Source: Vicinamibacterales bacterium
Lineage (GTDB): Bacteria > Acidobacteriota > Vicinamibacteria > Vicinamibacterales > 2-12-FULL-66-21
Assembly (NCBI GenBank): GCA_035699745.1
Contig: DASSPH010000082.1
Location: 1-54,495 of the forward strand
Length of the DNA: 54,495 nt
Direction: 5' to 3'
Below, in pieces: positions 51,501 to 54,495 of this stretch. The notes below the pieces were generated by a model. The model made no database searches, was not told the origin of the DNA, and worked only from the letters and a program-made list of their open reading frames with translations. The first letter of the stretch is position 1, and every line of letters starts with the position of its first letter. The translations under genes were made by a program, and so were the position numbers.

Positions 51501-54452
51501 CTAGAACTCGAACCGGACGCCCACCCGGACCTGGCGCGGCGTCGCGAACTGCTGACCGCCCAGGTTGTTCGAGACCCCGGCGCGGCCGAAGTCCGCGTTC
51601 GGCGTGTTGAAGCCCAGTTCCGAGAACGAGGCGTACTCGAGCGCCGTCTGCGCGTTGAACACGTTGAACACGTCTGCGCTGAGCCGAAGCGTCCGGGCGC
51701 CGACGCGAAGATCGTATGACGCACCGGCGCTCACGGGTTTCGTCCACGGCGTGCGGGTCCGGAATCCCTCGGAGGTCTCGAATCCCGCTCCCCGCACGGT
51801 CAGCGGAATCTCGCCGCCGCCGCCGTAGATCGGATGCGCGGCAAAGGCGGTGAGCGGCGCGCCCGATTCGATTTCGAGGCCGGCGGACACGTTCAACCCC
51901 GTGCGGAAGGCATAGCTGGCAAACAGCTTCACATCGTGCGTCCGGTCGAGCGGCAGCGGCCCCTCGCCGGCTTTCCCGAGGAAGCGGATGTCGCCGGTGT
52001 AGCCAAACTCCGGGACGCCGACGGCCGTGTAGCTCGGATCGTCGGTCGGATAGTCGTACAACGACGTGATACCCGGGTCGGACTGGCCGTTGTCGTTGCG
52101 GAAGAATCCTTCGAAGTTGCCCGTCAGCCGCGACCAGCGATATGAGGACGTCAGCGCCCACCGCCCGGAGAAGCGCTTCTGCGCGCTGACCTCGACGGCG
52201 TTGTAGTCGTGCACCGGCGCCTCGAAGGCGACCGTGAATCCAGGAAGGTCCTGGATCACCGGCGTCTGCGGACCCGGATTGGTGAGCAGATAGTCCGCCG
52301 TGGCCGCGCCGGGCAGGCCGGCCGACGCCGCAACGATCGGGTATGCCTGCACGTCCTCGAGCACGCGGCCGATGTCGCGATGGATGAAGCGCGCCCCGAC
52401 GTTGAGGCCGTGCACGAGCGTATATTCGGCGCCGGCGATCCATTCGTTGTAGTAGCTCAATTTGGCGCGCGGGTCGATCGCGTCCGCGTTCCCGCCGAGC
52501 AGGGCGAAGTGCGTGGTCGTCGTCTTGCCGGTAATCGGATTGGTCGTCAGGATCCCGTCCGGCACCGGGCGCGTCAGGTTCGCATCGAAGTAGTCCGCCG
52601 TGATGCTGGCGTCCCCCGACAGCGCACGCGCCGCCAGATCGTTCGGCACACGCGCGTAGTACCGGCCGAAGTTCCCGAACACCTTGGCGACGCCGCGGCG
52701 TGTCGGATCCCAGACCACGCCGATCCGCGGCGCCCAGTTCCCCTTCAGTGCGAAATCGTCGACCAGCGTGCCGGCGAGCGTTTCCTGCTCGTAGCGCACG
52801 CCGGGCTTGACGGTCAGCGCGCCTCCGATCTTCCACTCGTCCTCGAGGAACACCGCGGCGTAGTGCTGCGACGTCGGTCTGGCGGAGGTGAGGCTGGCGC
52901 TGGCCACGTGGTAAATCTGGTCGAAGTTCGTGTCCGGAAAGATGTCGATCACCGCGCCGGTGGCGGTCTGCTGGCCGTTCGGGGCGGTGAAGGTCGGCCC
53001 GGTGTTCTGAATGAGCTGCGAAAAGTCCACGTGCTGGTAATCCACACCGTAGCGAATCTGGTGCGCTCCGACCAGGTTCGTGGCCTTGGCCTGGAACTGC
53101 CAGCTGTCACTGCGGTTGCCCTGCTCGAAGAAGCCGAGACCGCCGGTGATCACCCTGGGCGTCACACGGTTGTCGCGGATGCGCCACTCGTCCACTGACG
53201 GCGCCTCGACGATGCGGTTCAACGCCCGGCCCACGGAGGCTTCGACGAGCACGCGCGGCGTGACGACGCCGTTGTAGCGAACCGTCTGGTTGTGGCCGCC
53301 GTACTCGAGGGAGCTGTAGGCCGTCGTCTGCTGACTGAGAAGCGCGCCGCTGCGCTGCGGACCGCGGTCGCCGATCGCAGGGTCGCCGAAGAAGGACGCA
53401 TCGATGTGGTGCGCGGCGGTGGCCTGCCAGGTACCCTTGGCGGCATAGTTGGTGAGACGGCGATCGCGGTCGACGCCGCCGAGCGCCTGCAGGGGAAACC
53501 CGTCAGGCGCCACAAACGTCGTCGTCTGCCACTGCGGATCGATCGCGGCGAAGTAGAACAGCCGATCGTGGAGCAGCGGCCCGCCAATCGTGCCGCCGGC
53601 ATCGCTGAGGCTGTTGCCGATGACGTTGACGGTGCCTTCGATGGTCTGCACCGTGTCGTACTTCGATTCGAGCCGCTGCGGACGCGCATAGCCGAAGGCG
53701 CTGCCCCTGACCTGGTTCGAGCCGCTCTTCGTGACGACGTTGATCACGCCTCCCGTGGCCTGACCGAACTCCGCTTCGTAGCCGCCGGTCCTGACCTGCA
53801 CTTCCTGCATGAAATCGAACGGCGTGCCGTTGCCGAGCGACCCGAACACCACCGAGTACGAGCCGAGCGCGCCGAACCCGCCGTTGGTGATGTTCACGCC
53901 GTCGATGACGTACTGGTTTTCGAGACCGCTCGATCCCTCGACCGAGGGGTTGGCGACGCCGACCGCGCCACCCGTGCTGACGCCCGGCGTCAGATACAGC
54001 GTGTCGCTGAAGCGCCGGCCGACCGGCAGGCGGGCGAGGGTATCGCTGTCCAGGTTCGAGCCGATGGCCGCCGACGTCGTGTCGACCAGCCCCGAGTCAG
54101 CCTTGACCACGACGCTCTCGTTGACGCCGCCCACCCGCATCGTCAGCGGCAGGTCGGCCGTCTGTCCCAGCCGGACCTGTATCGCCGAACGCGACACGGT
54201 TTCGAACCCCGGCAGCTCCGCGCGAATGGCATACGACTCGGGAGCGAGGAACGGTACGGTGAACCGTCCTTCGCCGTCCGTCACCGTCGTCCGTGTTCCC
54301 TGCGTCCCGATCACGCTGATCGTCGCCCCGGGGATCGGCAGCCCCTGCGTGTCGACGAGCCGGCCGGCGATCGTGCCGGTAGTGCCCTGCGCCGCCGCGG
54401 CTGCCGCGGCGGCAATGATGATTCCAAACACCAGCCCAAGTAATTTCTTCAC
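51501..54452 (-). CDS. TonB-dependent receptor with CarboxypepD_reg N-terminal domain
   Basis: 983 aa outer-membrane transporter. The start is set at GTG 54452 (VKKLLGLVFG), which follows GGAGG by about 10 nt; the TTG at 54476 lies before that ribosome-binding site and is unlikely. Signal peptide to about 22. A CarboxypepD_reg domain (GTIAGRVDTQ-like, about 25-105) precedes the plug (about 110-240: LPVGRRFSDTLYLTPGV, ENQYVIDGVNI, VQVRTGGYEAEFG, GGVINVVTKSGSN). The barrel ends RVGVRFEF with the terminal Phe needed for assembly. The ligand is unknown; glycans or peptides are usual for this acidobacterial/Oar-like class. Confidence 0.93.
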   Translation of the reverse strand: MKKLLGLVFGIIIAAAAAAAAQGTTGTIAGRLVDTQGLPIPGATISVIGTQGTRTTVTDGEGRFTVPFLAPESYAIRAELPGFETVSRSAIQVRLGQTADLPLTMRVGGVNESVVVKADSGLVDTTSAAIGSNLDSDTLARLPVGRRFSDTLYLTPGVSTGGAVGVANPSVEGSSGLENQYVIDGVNITNGGFGALGSYSVVFGSLGNGTPFDFMQEVQVRTGGYEAEFGQATGGVINVVTKSGSNQVRGSAFGYARPQRLESKYDTVQTIEGTVNVIGNSLSDAGGTIGGPLLHDRLFYFAAIDPQWQTTTFVAPDGFPLQALGGVDRDRRLTNYAAKGTWQATAAHHIDASFFGDPAIGDRGPQRSGALLSQQTTAYSSLEYGGHNQTVRYNGVVTPRVLVEASVGRALNRIVEAPSVDEWRIRDNRVTPRVITGGLGFFEQGNRSDSWQFQAKATNLVGAHQIRYGVDYQHVDFSQLIQNTGPTFTAPNGQQTATGAVIDIFPDTNFDQIYHVASASLTSARPTSQHYAAVFLEDEWKIGGALTVKPGVRYEQETLAGTLVDDFALKGNWAPRIGVVWDPTRRGVAKVFGNFGRYYARVPNDLAARALSGDASITADYFDANLTRPVPDGILTTNPITGKTTTTHFALLGGNADAIDPRAKLSYYNEWIAGAEYTLVHGLNVGARFIHRDIGRVLEDVQAYPIVAASAGLPGAATADYLLTNPGPQTPVIQDLPGFTVAFEAPVHDYNAVEVSAQKRFSGRWALTSSYRWSRLTGNFEGFFRNDNGQSDPGITSLYDYPTDDPSYTAVGVPEFGYTGDIRFLGKAGEGPLPLDRTHDVKLFASYAFRTGLNVSAGLEIESGAPLTAFAAHPIYGGGGEIPLTVRGAGFETSEGFRTRTPWTKPVSAGASYDLRVGARTLRLSADVFNVFNAQTALEYASFSELGFNTPNADFGRAGVSNNLGGQQFATPRQVRVGVRFEF

Positions 54453-54495
54453 AAACAAATGTCCTCCCAATGGCAATACCTGGCGGCGGGCCCCG

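Overview
The window is about 54.5 kb of GC-rich bacterial chromosome with tightly packed genes and many 1-4 bp start/stop overlaps. The gene families point to Acidobacteriota, probably a Vicinamibacteria-type lineage. The markers are an acidobacterial VWFA-domain protein, an ADOP-type (MacB/FtsX-like) permease, several carboxypeptidase-regulatory-like (CarboxypepD_reg) proteins, and a TonB receptor with a CarboxypepD_reg head. This is inferred from families; there is no rRNA gene here. I saw no tRNA, CRISPR array, phage gene or transposase.

Layout. 1-13.5 kb is housekeeping: a truncated sugar nucleotidyltransferase, a CYTH protein, an HtrA protease, an M24 peptidase, archease plus RtcB (RNA repair), the VWFA protein, a small membrane protein, a DinB-fold protein, a secreted protein, a zinc-ribbon protein, glycogen phosphorylase and a threonine dehydratase-like enzyme. 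13.6-24.9 kb holds a Tat-exported glycosylasparaginase, then a translationally coupled set (ADOP permease, secreted protein, two paralogous CarboxypepD_reg proteins), then a large M14 peptidase. 25-31.7 kb holds a lipoprotein phosphoesterase, an OprO/P-like porin, a CotH-family kinase, a convergent MFS/spermidine-synthase fusion and a YitT protein. 31.9-39.7 kb holds two tandem paralogous secreted beta-rich proteins, an ECF sigma factor, a membrane anti-sigma factor with a large exported domain, and an ABC-2 exporter. 39.8-44.4 kb holds a kinase/aminotransferase-fold fusion (candidate phospho-lyase), a GT2 glycosyltransferase and a secreted protein of unknown function. 44.4-51.5 kb is a stress-type island with two ECF sigma/anti-sigma pairs facing each other tail to tail. 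Around them are a MXKDX pentapeptide protein, a Tat-exported phosphoesterase-cupredoxin fusion, a monooxygenase-fold protein, DoxX, a VOC/FMN-reductase fusion and a GNAT. The window ends with a TonB-dependent receptor.

The most interesting regulatory signal is in the 44.4-51.5 kb island. Five promoter regions carry GGAAT-type -35 elements. Three of these (MXKDX gene, phosphoesterase-cupredoxin gene, first sigma gene) also have GTAT 17-18 bp downstream. The DoxX and first sigma promoters share GGAATA-N3-CCGGCGGCG. This suggests one ECF regulon, plausibly for metal (copper) or redox stress.

The most unusual non-coding signal is a set of 7-bp tandem repeats, each locus with its own heptamer, in at least six gene gaps. 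One of them is organised as a 170-bp inverted repeat. Separately, a REP-like array of eleven 13-bp units (four in one orientation, then seven in the other, period 27-30 bp, with 43 bp between the two blocks) lies upstream of an ECF sigma gene. Several genes have a -10-like box only 5-7 nt before the start codon, suggesting leaderless transcripts.
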